Shown here: in pieces, positions 1 through 7,574 of the stretch
Position numbering within the stretch: position 1 is the stretch's first letter
How the letters are laid out: each line of letters begins with the position of its first letter
Origin: Thermotogae bacterium
GTDB taxonomy: Bacteria; Thermotogota; Thermotogae; B3-G13
Length of the DNA stretch: 32,682 nucleotides
NCBI GenBank assembly: GCA_015486095.1
Contig: WFSK01000146.1
Location: 1 to 32,682 of the forward strand
Direction: 5' to 3'
The notes under the pieces: model-generated
Told to the model about the DNA's origin: nothing
Seen by the model: the letters and a program-made list of their open reading frames with translations, nothing else
Databases searched by the model: none
Position numbers and translations under genes: made by a program

Positions 1-1
1 C

Positions 2-1480
2 ATCTAGCTCTCTTGAATCGGGCTTATTTGCGATCTCGTAGGCCAAATTCATCAAATCATCAGTAGTTCTTCCCATGGCAGACACCACTACAACGACGTC
101 GTTACCCTTACGTTTGGTATCTACTATCTTCTTCGCCACATCTTTTATACGTTCCACAGTCCCGACAGAGGTTCCACCGAACTTCTGTACGATTATCGGT
201 TTCTTCCTCTCGAAGGCCGGAAATTCAAAGATGGGAATCATATTGTTCAGTTCTACAAACCAATCATATTTTCTCAACTTATTCAGAATATTCCTTACTC
301 TGGACTTAGTCGTAAAAGCAGTCTTTATCACCAAGGAGTTCAAATCTCTCGATATATTTTCCCGTTTTATGTCTTTAATGCTAATACCCTCGTCTTCGAA
401 GGCCATGTTAATACTCATACTATTTACGTCCTTAACGGTCAACCTGATATAATATGGAAAGGAAAATTCAGTTCCACTAACCCCGTCACAAGGATCGGGA
501 TTGTTCTTCAATACATATTCTTCATTGGCTATATTCATAATATCAGAAACAACTGCAGCAGCGGTAGGATATCTACCAGCTCCCTTACCAAGAAGTATAC
601 CCTTATTAGTATGTTGCCTTTCGATGACCACTGCATTATCTTCACTCTTGATGTTAGCTAAAAGTTCGCCTTTCCTGATTCCCATAGGACTGACGAAGAG
701 TCCTATTCGTTTCTTATCCTTTTTAACGTAAGAGATGAGCTTGATCTCGTATCCCAATGCCTGAAGCATCCTCACATCGGTCTTCGTGATATTCTCTATG
801 CCCTCTATCGAAAATTCGTTTAAGGAGGGCAGATATCCGAATGCTATCCAGGATATGATGGCGAGTTTATACGCTGCATCGATTCCGTTTATATCTTTTT
901 TAGGGATCGCCTCTGCATAACCTCTACTTTGCGCTATTTTAAGACTCTCTTCGAGATCGAGCCCTCTATCGGACATAAGGGATAAGATGAAATTCGTGGT
1001 ACCGTTGAATATCCCATAAATGGAAAGGATTTCATCTACAGAATGATATCGCTTTATATTGGAAAATACCGGGATACTGCCACACACGCTTGCACTGAAT
1101 TCCAATCTAACACCATTCTCTACAGCTATATCTCGAAGTGTTTCACCATACGAAGCGATCAGATCTTTATTTGCCGTTACGACATGCTTTCCCATCCTCA
1201 AAGCATTTTCTACGATCTCTTTAGCTGCATCTGTGCCACCAACGGTTTCGACGACCACATCCACCTCATCACAGCTCAGAAGGGCATCTAAGGAGGGAAA
1301 ACGAAGAGCAGGTTTTATCCCCAGAGAGGAATACTTTCCAGGGGAACGGTTGTAAACACCTGCCAGTCGAATCCCCTGTATAGGATGTTTCGTGAGTATC
1401 TTGTATACCCCACCGCCAACGGTTCCTAAACCTACTATCCCCACACCTATGGGATAAACGATTTTCCTATCTTTATCCAT
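2..1480 (-). CDS. Bifunctional homoserine dehydrogenase-aspartokinase (HSD first), 3' end outside window
   Basis: Catalyses two steps of the aspartate pathway to threonine and methionine: reduction of aspartate semialdehyde to homoserine, and phosphorylation of aspartate. The visible 493 residues begin with a Rossmann motif GVGIVGLGTVGGG (12-24), then NKDLIASYG, GIFNGTTNFIL and the HSD signature region ending DINGIDAAYK. An ACT-like regulatory domain follows (about 350-425, starting YYIRLTVKD). The aspartokinase then starts with KFGGTSVG (about 432-439) and VVSAMGRTTDDL, and continues past the left edge. The order HSD-ACT-AK is the reverse of enterobacterial ThrA; I recall the same reversed order in Thermotoga maritima. 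The ATG at 1480 is the only start after an in-frame TAG at 1493-1495; no clear ribosome site precedes it. It is the last visible gene of the pilT operon. The missing C-terminus is a window effect. Confidence 0.93.
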   Translation of the reverse strand, partial: MDKDRKIVYPIGVGIVGLGTVGGGVYKILTKHPIQGIRLAGVYNRSPGKYSSLGIKPALRFPSLDALLSCDEVDVVVETVGGTDAAKEIVENALRMGKHVVTANKDLIASYGETLRDIAVENGVRLEFSASVCGSIPVFSNIKRYHSVDEILSIYGIFNGTTNFILSLMSDRGLDLEESLKIAQSRGYAEAIPKKDINGIDAAYKLAIISWIAFGYLPSLNEFSIEGIENITKTDVRMLQALGYEIKLISYVKKDKKRIGLFVSPMGIRKGELLANIKSEDNAVVIERQHTNKGILLGKGAGRYPTAAAVVSDIMNIANEEYVLKNNPDPCDGVSGTEFSFPYYIRLTVKDVNSMSINMAFEDEGISIKDIKRENISRDLNSLVIKTAFTTKSRVRNILNKLRKYDWFVELNNMIPIFEFPAFERKKPIIVQKFGGTSVGTVERIKDVAKKIVDTKRKGNDVVVVVSAMGRTTDDLMNLAYEIANKPDSRELD

Positions 1481-1497
1481 ATCATTATATTTCTACT

Positions 1498-1596
1498 TTA
1501 CTCGTACTCATCCTCGTTATGTTCATTCACCTTCGGCGAATCGGACAGGACATCGTAGGAACGGCTCCAAAGAGTTGTTCGAGGAAACTCAAACAT
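1498..1596 (-). CDS. Candidate 32-residue microprotein between the Wzy-like gene and the HSD-AK gene
   Basis: A short reading frame fills the otherwise empty 108-bp gap between its neighbours. Its ATG (1594-1596) overlaps the stop of the upstream gene by 8 nt, and its TAA ends 17 nt before the next ATG. The product starts MFEFPRTTLWSRS and has a very acidic tail (NEHNEDEYE). A weak AGG lies five bases before the ATG. The overlap pattern matches the coupled genes around it. No family is recognised, and a chance ORF of this size is possible. Confidence 0.35.
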   Translation of the reverse strand: MFEFPRTTLWSRSYDVLSDSPKVNEHNEDEYE

Positions 1597-4500
1597 TGAT
1601 ACCTAGTTTCTTTTCGAGCGCATCGAGCCCTTCTCTATAACCTTTCAACTCTTTGATCAACTCATCTACCGTTAGTTTTTTCTTCTTCCCTGTTAATTCG
1701 TTGATAGACCAATCCTGGATATACTGATTCAGTATCTCTTTTTTATTCTCCAATTTCGCTTTCATTATGTTCGCAAGGGTACCATCTATTATCTCCCCCT
1801 GAACCTTAACGAATCTGTTGAATCTCTTTTCGAACTCATCTATCCTTTTCAGGATACCGCTTAGCGAATTTCTTCTCTTGAGAAGGGCTTTCAACTCATT
1901 CGGATCGTTGTTGTTCTTATTCATATCTATCTTCCTCATCTCCTCTTCGATCTGTGGCTTATCTTTTCTCAATTCCTTAAGATCATCAGCTGTCATAAGG
2001 GTTAGTTCATGGAGAACATAATATGCCTCGCTGTATTCATGTCTGTCTAAGAATCTCTGTCCTAAAGTGGCACCATTGCTCATCACATCTTCCAAGGTAT
2101 CATACTTTACATGCGTTACTTTTCCTACCCAGATTCTCTTCTTCGCAACCTCTAATACCTTCGGATAAAGTTCCGGATAAAATTCTCCTGCTCGGATTAA
2201 AAGTGCCATATACTCATTATATGTAGAATACCAATCTCTGTAATGTGTCCAGCCAGGCATGACGTATAGCGCATCATCATACCAGTGTACAAATCCCTCC
2301 TTCGATTCTTCTGCGTACTTCATATGCTCTTTCGATAATATCCTCAATTCATCCGCATATTTGGGATATTTGGAAACGAGGCGTGCATATACTTCGGAGG
2401 TAAACCTGTGATAACCTATAGTATTGTAAAAGAGTTTTCCAAGAATTCTATACGAATTCTTTTCGTTGAAGTAGAGGAAAGAAGTCTCGAAATAATCTAT
2501 CGCGTCCGTAAACATCTTGAGCTGATGTAGATCCGTGAGTCTGAAATCTCTTATCACCTGTATCGGAGAATCAGAGTTCTGAATTACCTTTGAGAGTAAC
2601 GATAGATCTTGAATGTACCTCTTATCCCTATACTTAGGACACATGAACCTGAAAAGATGATATTTATCCTTTCTATCATTAAAAGAATCCAGTATGTAGT
2701 TTATTATCTTCTCCTTATCTTTGCTTCTCAACACATCGTTCAAGCCAGCTATGAATTCCTTTTGTCTCATCTCATCTTCTGCTATTAAAGAAATGTAAAA
2801 ATAACTCTTTCCATAATTTCTATCGTAAGATATACTCTTAATAAATCTTTCCCGAGCACCAAAGAAATATCTATATGCCTTTTCATTGTACCTTTTAATA
2901 AGAGTATTTACTCTATTCAGTTGCGATTGCAGCTGGTTGCGTATATTTTCTTCTTCACGGTCTCTCTCTTTTGCAGCCTCTAACAATATATTGTCTTCCT
3001 GTGCCTTACTCAATGTAATTCCCATAGAAGCAGCCTTTTGTCTTGCCTGATTTAGTTTTTTCGATGCAAATACCTCCGGTTTTAATGCAGAAAACTGTCC
3101 CTTATATTCCTTTAAATCATTCAGCATATCCTTGATCTTCCTAGATTCTGAAGAAGCATCTCTGGCAGCCTTGGAATAAGCCTTTTTGTATTGATAATAT
3201 ATATTTCCCCATCTGAAATTTACCTCACTTGCAAAGCTCGTCCATTTGACATAATTCGCAGTTATCCCAAACGATACAAAGACAACGAAAACTCCTATAC
3301 CTATCTTTTTTATGGGGATGTTTTCAAAGGTGAATCTGAGGTCTTTGTTGTAGTAACCACCCAAAAGGAAAGATAAGATAAAGGTTGCGGCGAGGTTATT
3401 CGGTGTTAGATGCATTGGGAAGCTAACTGCACTGTGAAGTATCGTTGCCGTGACACCAGTAGCCAAGAGGATGAAGAAGAGCATGTCATCCTTATTCTTT
3501 ATTCCCTTTAAGATCGAAAAGTAATAGATCAGCAAAGCAAGCAGCACGAATATTATGGATATGAATCCAATGATCCCCGTTTCACCGAGGACTTGAATGT
3601 AGTCATTATGCGTCCTCTTGAAATTCTTCCAGGAATATATGTACTTTGGTTTATCTGCCTGTACCTTTCCCAAATAAGTTATCGTATGCACCTTGTACGT
3701 CCCTATACCCGTCCCCACTATCGGACTATCTTTGAATTGATAGATGGAGGACCACCATGCCAGTAATCTCTGAGAACCTGTACCCCCTTTGATCGTTCCA
3801 GTCAAGGTAGATGCTCGCTTTATCACGCTTACCTTTCCTTTGGTCAGCGGATTATCCGTGGAATATACGATTATCGTGATGATGGTAACGGCGATCAAGA
3901 CATACACCGCTATCCTGTTTATCTTCTTCAAGAGCGTATGACTTTGCCCCTCCTCCCTTCCTTTATGAGAAGAAAATTTATACCAATACCCAATGGATAT
4001 ACCGAAGAAGAGCCAGGAGAGCATAACCGATATATAGGTTGCCCTGGTTTCGCAGAGCATGATCGTGATTATCATAAGGGTATATGCCACAATAGCTGAA
4101 GATTTGATCAGAAGTACCGACCAAAAGCCCATATTACCACTTTTCTGTCTCTTAGAATTACCCTTAGGCTTGAAATAATTCAATATCTCTCTACCAAACA
4201 CCGTGGAGAAATAGACTGCTATGGGGGCGATTATTGCCATATAATCTGATACGAAATTCGGATTTCCTATAGTGGCTTTCATAAGGCTACGATTGTAAGG
4301 ACTTCCCAGTTTGCCAAGCCATATGTCCTTACCAGCGTAAAAGTTGTATAAGGCATCTATCGCTATAAAAGTTCCACTTGCCACGAGAGCAGCGGCTATT
4401 ATCGTCATCGTATTCTTCTTATTAACGGTATTTATCAGATAGAATGCTGTCAACCCAACGAATGTTATGTAAGTGGCTACTTCAAACGGTTCCCTCATGT

Positions 4501-4780
4501 AATACGGGTCCATCTTATACGCACCTATGAGTGAGAGATAAGTTGCTATACTGAATATAAACCACCCGATCAAAGGCAAAGGTAGGAGTATCTTTCTCTC
4601 CCCCTTTACACGATCGGTCATCATGAGGTAGCCGCGGTAGGCCATCAGTATAGCAAATAACAATGTACTTATAGCATACTTCTGAGTAGTAAATTCATAA
4701 GTAACACTTGGAATCGCGAGGGTAGGTACTATAAGAGCAATAAAAAACAACGTAACCTCTTCAAAAAAGGTTATCTCCAA
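1589..4780 (-). CDS. Very large O-antigen ligase/polymerase-like (Wzy_C) membrane protein with a long C-terminal extension
   Basis: A 1063-residue membrane protein. Residues 1-475 hold about ten to twelve hydrophobic segments. The Wzy_C-type hallmarks are an R-x-x-x-W segment with SPIVGTGIGTY (about 338-362) and HNDYIQVLGETGIIG (391-405). Proteins with these motifs ligate or polymerise undecaprenyl-linked glycans in the membrane, or transfer them to pilins. After one more membrane segment (about 492-512) comes about 540 residues of soluble, charged, mostly helical sequence, with a coiled-coil-like stretch near 580-650. Family members are usually 400-600 residues, so this extension is exceptional. 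The start is TTG, overlapping the pilT stop by 10 nt, with GGAG nine bases upstream, so translation is probably coupled to pilT. The pairing suggests glycan transfer to type IV pilin or a surface polymer, but the substrate cannot be read from sequence. Confidence 0.82.
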   Translation of the reverse strand: MEITFFEEVTLFFIALIVPTLAIPSVTYEFTTQKYAISTLLFAILMAYRGYLMMTDRVKGERKILLPLPLIGWFIFSIATYLSLIGAYKMDPYYMREPFEVATYITFVGLTAFYLINTVNKKNTMTIIAAALVASGTFIAIDALYNFYAGKDIWLGKLGSPYNRSLMKATIGNPNFVSDYMAIIAPIAVYFSTVFGREILNYFKPKGNSKRQKSGNMGFWSVLLIKSSAIVAYTLMIITIMLCETRATYISVMLSWLFFGISIGYWYKFSSHKGREEGQSHTLLKKINRIAVYVLIAVTIITIIVYSTDNPLTKGKVSVIKRASTLTGTIKGGTGSQRLLAWWSSIYQFKDSPIVGTGIGTYKVHTITYLGKVQADKPKYIYSWKNFKRTHNDYIQVLGETGIIGFISIIFVLLALLIYYFSILKGIKNKDDMLFFILLATGVTATILHSAVSFPMHLTPNNLAATFILSFLLGGYYNKDLRFTFENIPIKKIGIGVFVVFVSFGITANYVKWTSFASEVNFRWGNIYYQYKKAYSKAARDASSESRKIKDMLNDLKEYKGQFSALKPEVFASKKLNQARQKAASMGITLSKAQEDNILLEAAKERDREEENIRNQLQSQLNRVNTLIKRYNEKAYRYFFGARERFIKSISYDRNYGKSYFYISLIAEDEMRQKEFIAGLNDVLRSKDKEKIINYILDSFNDRKDKYHLFRFMCPKYRDKRYIQDLSLLSKVIQNSDSPIQVIRDFRLTDLHQLKMFTDAIDYFETSFLYFNEKNSYRILGKLFYNTIGYHRFTSEVYARLVSKYPKYADELRILSKEHMKYAEESKEGFVHWYDDALYVMPGWTHYRDWYSTYNEYMALLIRAGEFYPELYPKVLEVAKKRIWVGKVTHVKYDTLEDVMSNGATLGQRFLDRHEYSEAYYVLHELTLMTADDLKELRKDKPQIEEEMRKIDMNKNNNDPNELKALLKRRNSLSGILKRIDEFEKRFNRFVKVQGEIIDGTLANIMKAKLENKKEILNQYIQDWSINELTGKKKKLTVDELIKELKGYREGLDALEKKLGINV

Positions 4781-5865
4781 CGCCTTTCACTCCTTCCTTT
4801 TGCACTCACTGGGGATAGTCTGCCTCTTACATCTTCTACGTTCCTGGCATTTTCCAGTACTTGTTCTTGAGTTATCAAATCCTTATTATATGCCTTTAAT
4901 AAGGCATCGTCAAATGTTTGCATCTTGAATTTACCACCCGTTTGTATAAGCGAATCTATCTGATGAGGTTTATTTTCTCTTATGAGATTTTTTACGCCGC
5001 TCGTCCCGATCAATATCTCCTGAATAGGAACATAACCTCTACTATCTTTCCTTTTCAAGAGTCTTTGATATACGATCGCTTCGAGGGTATTGGCGAGTTG
5101 TAATCTTATTTGCTTCTGTTGATGTGGGGGAAAGACATCTACTATCCTTTCCACGGCAGAAGCGGCGGAATTCGTATGCAACGTGGATAAAACTAAATGT
5201 CCTGTTTCTGCCGCTCTCAAAGCATTTTGGATGGTTTCTAAATCCCTCATCTCGCCAACGAGAATAACATCGGGATCTTCTCTAAGGGCATATTTCAATC
5301 CATCTGCAAAGGATTTCGTCGTTAACCCCACTTCTCTTTGATTCACTATACTCTTTATATTCGGGTGTACATATTCTATCGGGTCCTCAAGGGTAAGGAT
5401 GTGAGCCTTGCGAGTCATGTTTATCTCATTTATCAAAGCAGCGAGTGTTGTGGATTTTCCACTTCCTGTAGGACCAGTTACCAATATCAAACCTATCTTC
5501 TTCTGTGCGAGGTCTATAAACACATCGGGCAGATTTAAATCCTTTATAGACCTTATCTTAAAAGGTATGATCCTGAATGCCCCTGCGATCCCTTTCATAT
5601 CCATATAGATGTTAACTCTAAAACGACAGAGAGAAGGTATTTCGATGGCTTTATCCAGTTCCCAGTTCTTTTCGAATCGCCTTCGCTCTTCCTCTTCAAG
5701 AATAGAATAAATGGCATCTCTTAGATCATCATCTCCAAATGCATCGTAGCCCTTTATAGGAAGTAAATCTCCATAAACGCGTGCCATTGGAGGTAGTCCA
5801 ACACATAGGTGAACATCGGATGCATTTAACTTTACTCCTTCCTTCAGTATCTCCATCAAATCCAT
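4771..5865 (-). CDS. pilT: Type IV pilus retraction ATPase PilT
   Basis: A 364-residue hexameric ATPase that powers pilus retraction and twitching at the inner face of the cytoplasmic membrane. Seen directly: the N-terminal ASDVHL segment, Walker A GPTGSGKST (131-139), Asp box LEDPIEYVH, Walker B-type DPDVILVGEMRD (197-208), His box GHLVLSTLHTNSA, and the PilT-specific C-terminal motif near VKNLIRENKPHQI (about 290-303), which separates it from PilB. Length is normal for PilT. The ATG at 5865 has AGGAAG just upstream. No other pilus gene lies in the window; the next gene is a Wzy_C protein translated from an overlapping TTG. The gene follows a roughly 190-nt structured leader, so it may be under RNA-based control. 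Confidence 0.95.
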   Translation of the reverse strand: MDLMEILKEGVKLNASDVHLCVGLPPMARVYGDLLPIKGYDAFGDDDLRDAIYSILEEEERRRFEKNWELDKAIEIPSLCRFRVNIYMDMKGIAGAFRIIPFKIRSIKDLNLPDVFIDLAQKKIGLILVTGPTGSGKSTTLAALINEINMTRKAHILTLEDPIEYVHPNIKSIVNQREVGLTTKSFADGLKYALREDPDVILVGEMRDLETIQNALRAAETGHLVLSTLHTNSAASAVERIVDVFPPHQQKQIRLQLANTLEAIVYQRLLKRKDSRGYVPIQEILIGTSGVKNLIRENKPHQIDSLIQTGGKFKMQTFDDALLKAYNKDLITQEQVLENARNVEDVRGRLSPVSAKGRSERRWR

Positions 5866-5883
5866 TCTTCTTCCTAATTACCC

Positions 5884-6003
5884 GAATCGTGTTGGTACTA
5901 CACGACTCAGTGCTGGGCTATTTATCCTGCGGGTTTTTAGAGGAGAGGAATACACCCAGCTCCCGCGATTTATTCCTCTGCTATAATATTATCACGTCGT
6001 GTA
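5884..6003 (-). promoter_or_regulatory. Structured pseudoknotted leader RNA of pilT (riboswitch candidate)
   Basis: Read on the pilT strand: P1 pairs TACACGAC (6003-5996) with GTCGTGTA (5906-5899), 8 bp perfect. Inside, P2 pairs AGAGGAATA (5979-5971) with TATTCCTCT (5952-5944), 9 bp perfect. The P2 loop carries GCGGG (5966-5962) and GCTGGG (5960-5955), complementary to downstream CCCGC (5933-5929) and CCCAGC (5917-5912). A second hairpin pairs GAGTCGTGT (5908-5900) with ACACGATTC (5892-5884). It reuses the P1 3' strand, so the two stems exclude each other. Its one imperfect pair is G-U on this strand but A-C on the other, favouring transcription towards pilT. No U-tract follows, so any switching would be translational. 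It does not match c-di-GMP-I/II or other classes I can recall. Confidence 0.55.
5979..5987 (+). promoter_or_regulatory. Possible plus-strand extended -10 element inside the pilT leader
   Basis: TGCTATAAT on the plus strand would start RNA near 5994, antisense to the pilT leader and reading towards glyA. It could supply the 20-codon ORF at 6188. No -35 box is seen. It may simply be the AT-rich joint of the RNA element. Confidence 0.25.
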
Positions 6004-6010
6004 AAAACAT

Positions 6011-6029
6011 AGGTTGTCCATAACAACCT
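6011..6029 (-). other. Small hairpin in the pilT leader
   Basis: AGGTTGT (6011-6017) and ACACAACCT-type arm ACAACCT (6023-6029) form a perfect 7-bp stem with a 5-nt loop. It lies just upstream of the pseudoknotted element in the predicted pilT leader and could stabilise the 5' end of the transcript. No T-run follows on either strand, so it is not an obvious terminator. Confidence 0.4.
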
Positions 6030-6059
6030 TTCATCGATGGCATATGTTTATTTAAACCA

Positions 6060-6068
6060 ATTATATCA
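6060..6068 (-). promoter_or_regulatory. Extended -10 promoter candidate for pilT
   Basis: The minus strand reads TGATATAAT here, identical to the extended -10 before glyA and recJ. No good -35 hexamer is present at 17 bp (ATTCGG), as expected of an extended -10 promoter. A start near 6053 gives a leader of about 190 nt that contains the whole structured element. Confidence 0.55.
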
Positions 6069-6096
6069 CCGATCACTTGGATCCGAATCCTGCGAA

Positions 6097-6148
6097 TTGC
6101 CTCATTAAGATACTGCGATCTTTGTCAAGTAGAAAATAAATGAGGCAA
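6097..6148 (+). repeat. 10-bp inverted repeat with nested hairpin upstream of glyA
   Basis: TTGCCTCATT (6097-6106) and AATGAGGCAA (6139-6148) are perfect complements. Immediately inside, AAGAT (6107-6111) pairs with ATCTT (6118-6122), leaving about 16 unpaired bases. The arrangement could be an RNA element in a glyA-sense leader or a protein operator. No T-run follows, so it is not a typical terminator. Confidence 0.4.
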
Positions 6149-6187
6149 CACGATAATTTTGGGTTATATAATAAGGAGGAAGGTAAG

Positions 6188-6250
6188 ATGTATTTTGAGG
6201 TAAAGTATATAGAAAAGTTTGGCATACCGATTTTTATCAACACATCTTGA
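6188..6250 (+). CDS. Candidate 20-residue leader peptide upstream of glyA
   Basis: ATG at 6188 is preceded by AAGGAGG (6173-6179), a near-ideal Shine-Dalgarno at 8-nt spacing and the best in the window. The product is 20 residues, beginning MYFEVKYIEKFG, and ends at TGA 6248-6250, 71 nt before the glyA ATG. A TATAAT at 6167-6172 lies too close to be its own promoter, so it would need an upstream start. The peptide has no run of serine, glycine or other codons that would suggest attenuation. It may be a leader peptide, a small protein or the remnant of a lost gene. Confidence 0.35.
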   Translation: MYFEVKYIEKFGIPIFINTS

Positions 6251-6281
6251 CATAGAGCCCAACGAACCATTGAATATGTTG

Positions 6282-6314
6282 TGATATAATTGATCAAAAG
6301 CACTCGATAGGAGG
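6282..6314 (+). promoter_or_regulatory. glyA promoter and ribosome binding site
   Basis: Extended -10 TGATATAAT lies at 6282-6290, giving a start near 6297 and a short leader of about 25 nt with AGGAGG at 6310-6315 before the ATG at 6322. A consensus TTGACA is present at 6247-6252, but at 32 bp from the -10 it is too far to act with it. Confidence 0.6.
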
Positions 6315-6321
6315 TAGTACG

Positions 6322-7569
6322 ATGTTCGAAGATGTGAAGGAAGTCGATCCAGAGATATACGAAGCGATAGTAAACGAAGTAAAAAGAGAGCAAGAGGGAT
6401 TGGAACTGATAGCCTCCGAGAATTTCGTTGATAAAGCCATTTTAGAAGCCCAGGGTTGTGTTATGACGAATAAATATGCCGAAGGTTATCCTGCAAAGCG
6501 ATATTACGGTGGTTGTCAATTCGTCGATGTGGCGGAAGAACTGGCTCGGCAGAGGGCAAAAGAACTCTTCGGTGCAGAACATGCAAACGTTCAACCTCAT
6601 TCGGGTTCTCAAGCAAATATGGCAACCTATTTAGCCCTTGCAAAACCTGGAGATACAATAATGGGAATGTCACTCGCACACGGTGGACACTTAACGCATG
6701 GCTCACCAGTCAACTTCTCAGGAAAGTTATTCAGCGTAATTCCGTATGGAGTAAACCTCGAGACGGAGGTCATCGACTACGATGAGGTCGAAAGATTGGC
6801 GATCCAAAACAAGCCAAGGATAATAGTTGCGGGAGGTAGTGCCTATTCTCGTATCATAGATTTCAAGAGATTTCGAGAGATAGCAGATGAGGTAGGTGCG
6901 TATCTGGTGGTGGATATGGCTCATTTCGCAGGGTTAGTTGCGGGGGGTGTTCATCCAAACCCTGTGGAATATGCTCACGTTGTTACTACCACTACCCATA
7001 AGACTCTTAGAGGTCCTCGAGGAGGGATGATACTCTGTAAAGAAGAGTTTGCAAAACCCATAGACAAGATGATCTTTCCAGGCGTACAGGGTGGTCCTTT
7101 GATGCATGTCATAGCTGCTAAGGCCGTGGCACTTAAAGAGGCCATGACATTGGAATTCAAAGAATATGCCAAACAAATAGTATCGAATGCGAAAGCGATG
7201 GCGAGGAGTTTAACGGAACATGGTTTGAGAATAGTTTCTGGAGGTACCGACACACACCTTATGCTCGTGGATCTTACTGCAAAGAATATAAGTGGAAAGA
7301 AGGCGGAAAGGGTCTTGGGAGAAGCTGGTATAACTGTAAACAAGAACACGATACCCAACGAAAAACGTTCTCCATTTGTAGCGAGTGGAATTAGAATAGG
7401 GACTCCGGCTCTAACGACGCGGGGCATGAGAGAAAAAGAAATGGAGCATATCGCCGAACTCATTGCAAGAGTTATAAATGCTCCCGATAACGATAAGGTG
7501 AAGATGGGAGTAAGGGAGGAAGTGAAACGATTATGTCGGGAATTTCCTCTGTATCCAGATCTGATTTGA
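6322..7569 (+). CDS. glyA: Serine hydroxymethyltransferase
   Basis: PLP enzyme interconverting serine plus tetrahydrofolate and glycine plus 5,10-methylene-tetrahydrofolate, the main source of one-carbon units for purines, thymidylate and methionine. The 415-residue product is normal length. Visible motifs are ASENF (31-35), YAEGYPAKRYYGG (52-64), the substrate/PLP region DMAHFAGL (198-205) and the Schiff-base lysine in TTTTHKTLRGPRGG (Lys227). The C-terminal region is typical (RIGTPALTTRGM). It has its own promoter and a strong AGGAGG site. It heads a plus-strand run of seven overlapping or adjacent genes that continues with uracil salvage and nucleoside transport, consistent with a nucleotide supply operon. 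Confidence 0.98.
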   Translation: MFEDVKEVDPEIYEAIVNEVKREQEGLELIASENFVDKAILEAQGCVMTNKYAEGYPAKRYYGGCQFVDVAEELARQRAKELFGAEHANVQPHSGSQANMATYLALAKPGDTIMGMSLAHGGHLTHGSPVNFSGKLFSVIPYGVNLETEVIDYDEVERLAIQNKPRIIVAGGSAYSRIIDFKRFREIADEVGAYLVVDMAHFAGLVAGGVHPNPVEYAHVVTTTTHKTLRGPRGGMILCKEEFAKPIDKMIFPGVQGGPLMHVIAAKAVALKEAMTLEFKEYAKQIVSNAKAMARSLTEHGLRIVSGGTDTHLMLVDLTAKNISGKKAERVLGEAGITVNKNTIPNEKRSPFVASGIRIGTPALTTRGMREKEMEHIAELIARVINAPDNDKVKMGVREEVKRLCREFPLYPDLI

Positions 7570-7574
7570 CGAGT

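Noticed and set aside
5866..6060. pilT leader as a c-di-GMP-I or -II riboswitch
   Set aside because: The conserved cores of those classes are not seen on either strand, so the element is reported as unclassified.
6247..6275. TTGACA at 6247 with TTGAAT 17 bp downstream as a glyA promoter
   Set aside because: The -10 is poor, while TGATATAAT at 6282 is a much better extended -10 closer to the gene; the TTGACA may be coincidence.
6073..6393. Open frame of 106 codons on the minus strand crossing the glyA start
   Set aside because: It covers the glyA promoter, ribosome site and first codons, has Tyr/Phe-rich composition, and no homology is apparent.
7533..7574. Upstream ATG for upp inside glyA
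   Set aside because: It would add 14 non-conserved residues; the family N-terminus starts at the ATG at 7575.
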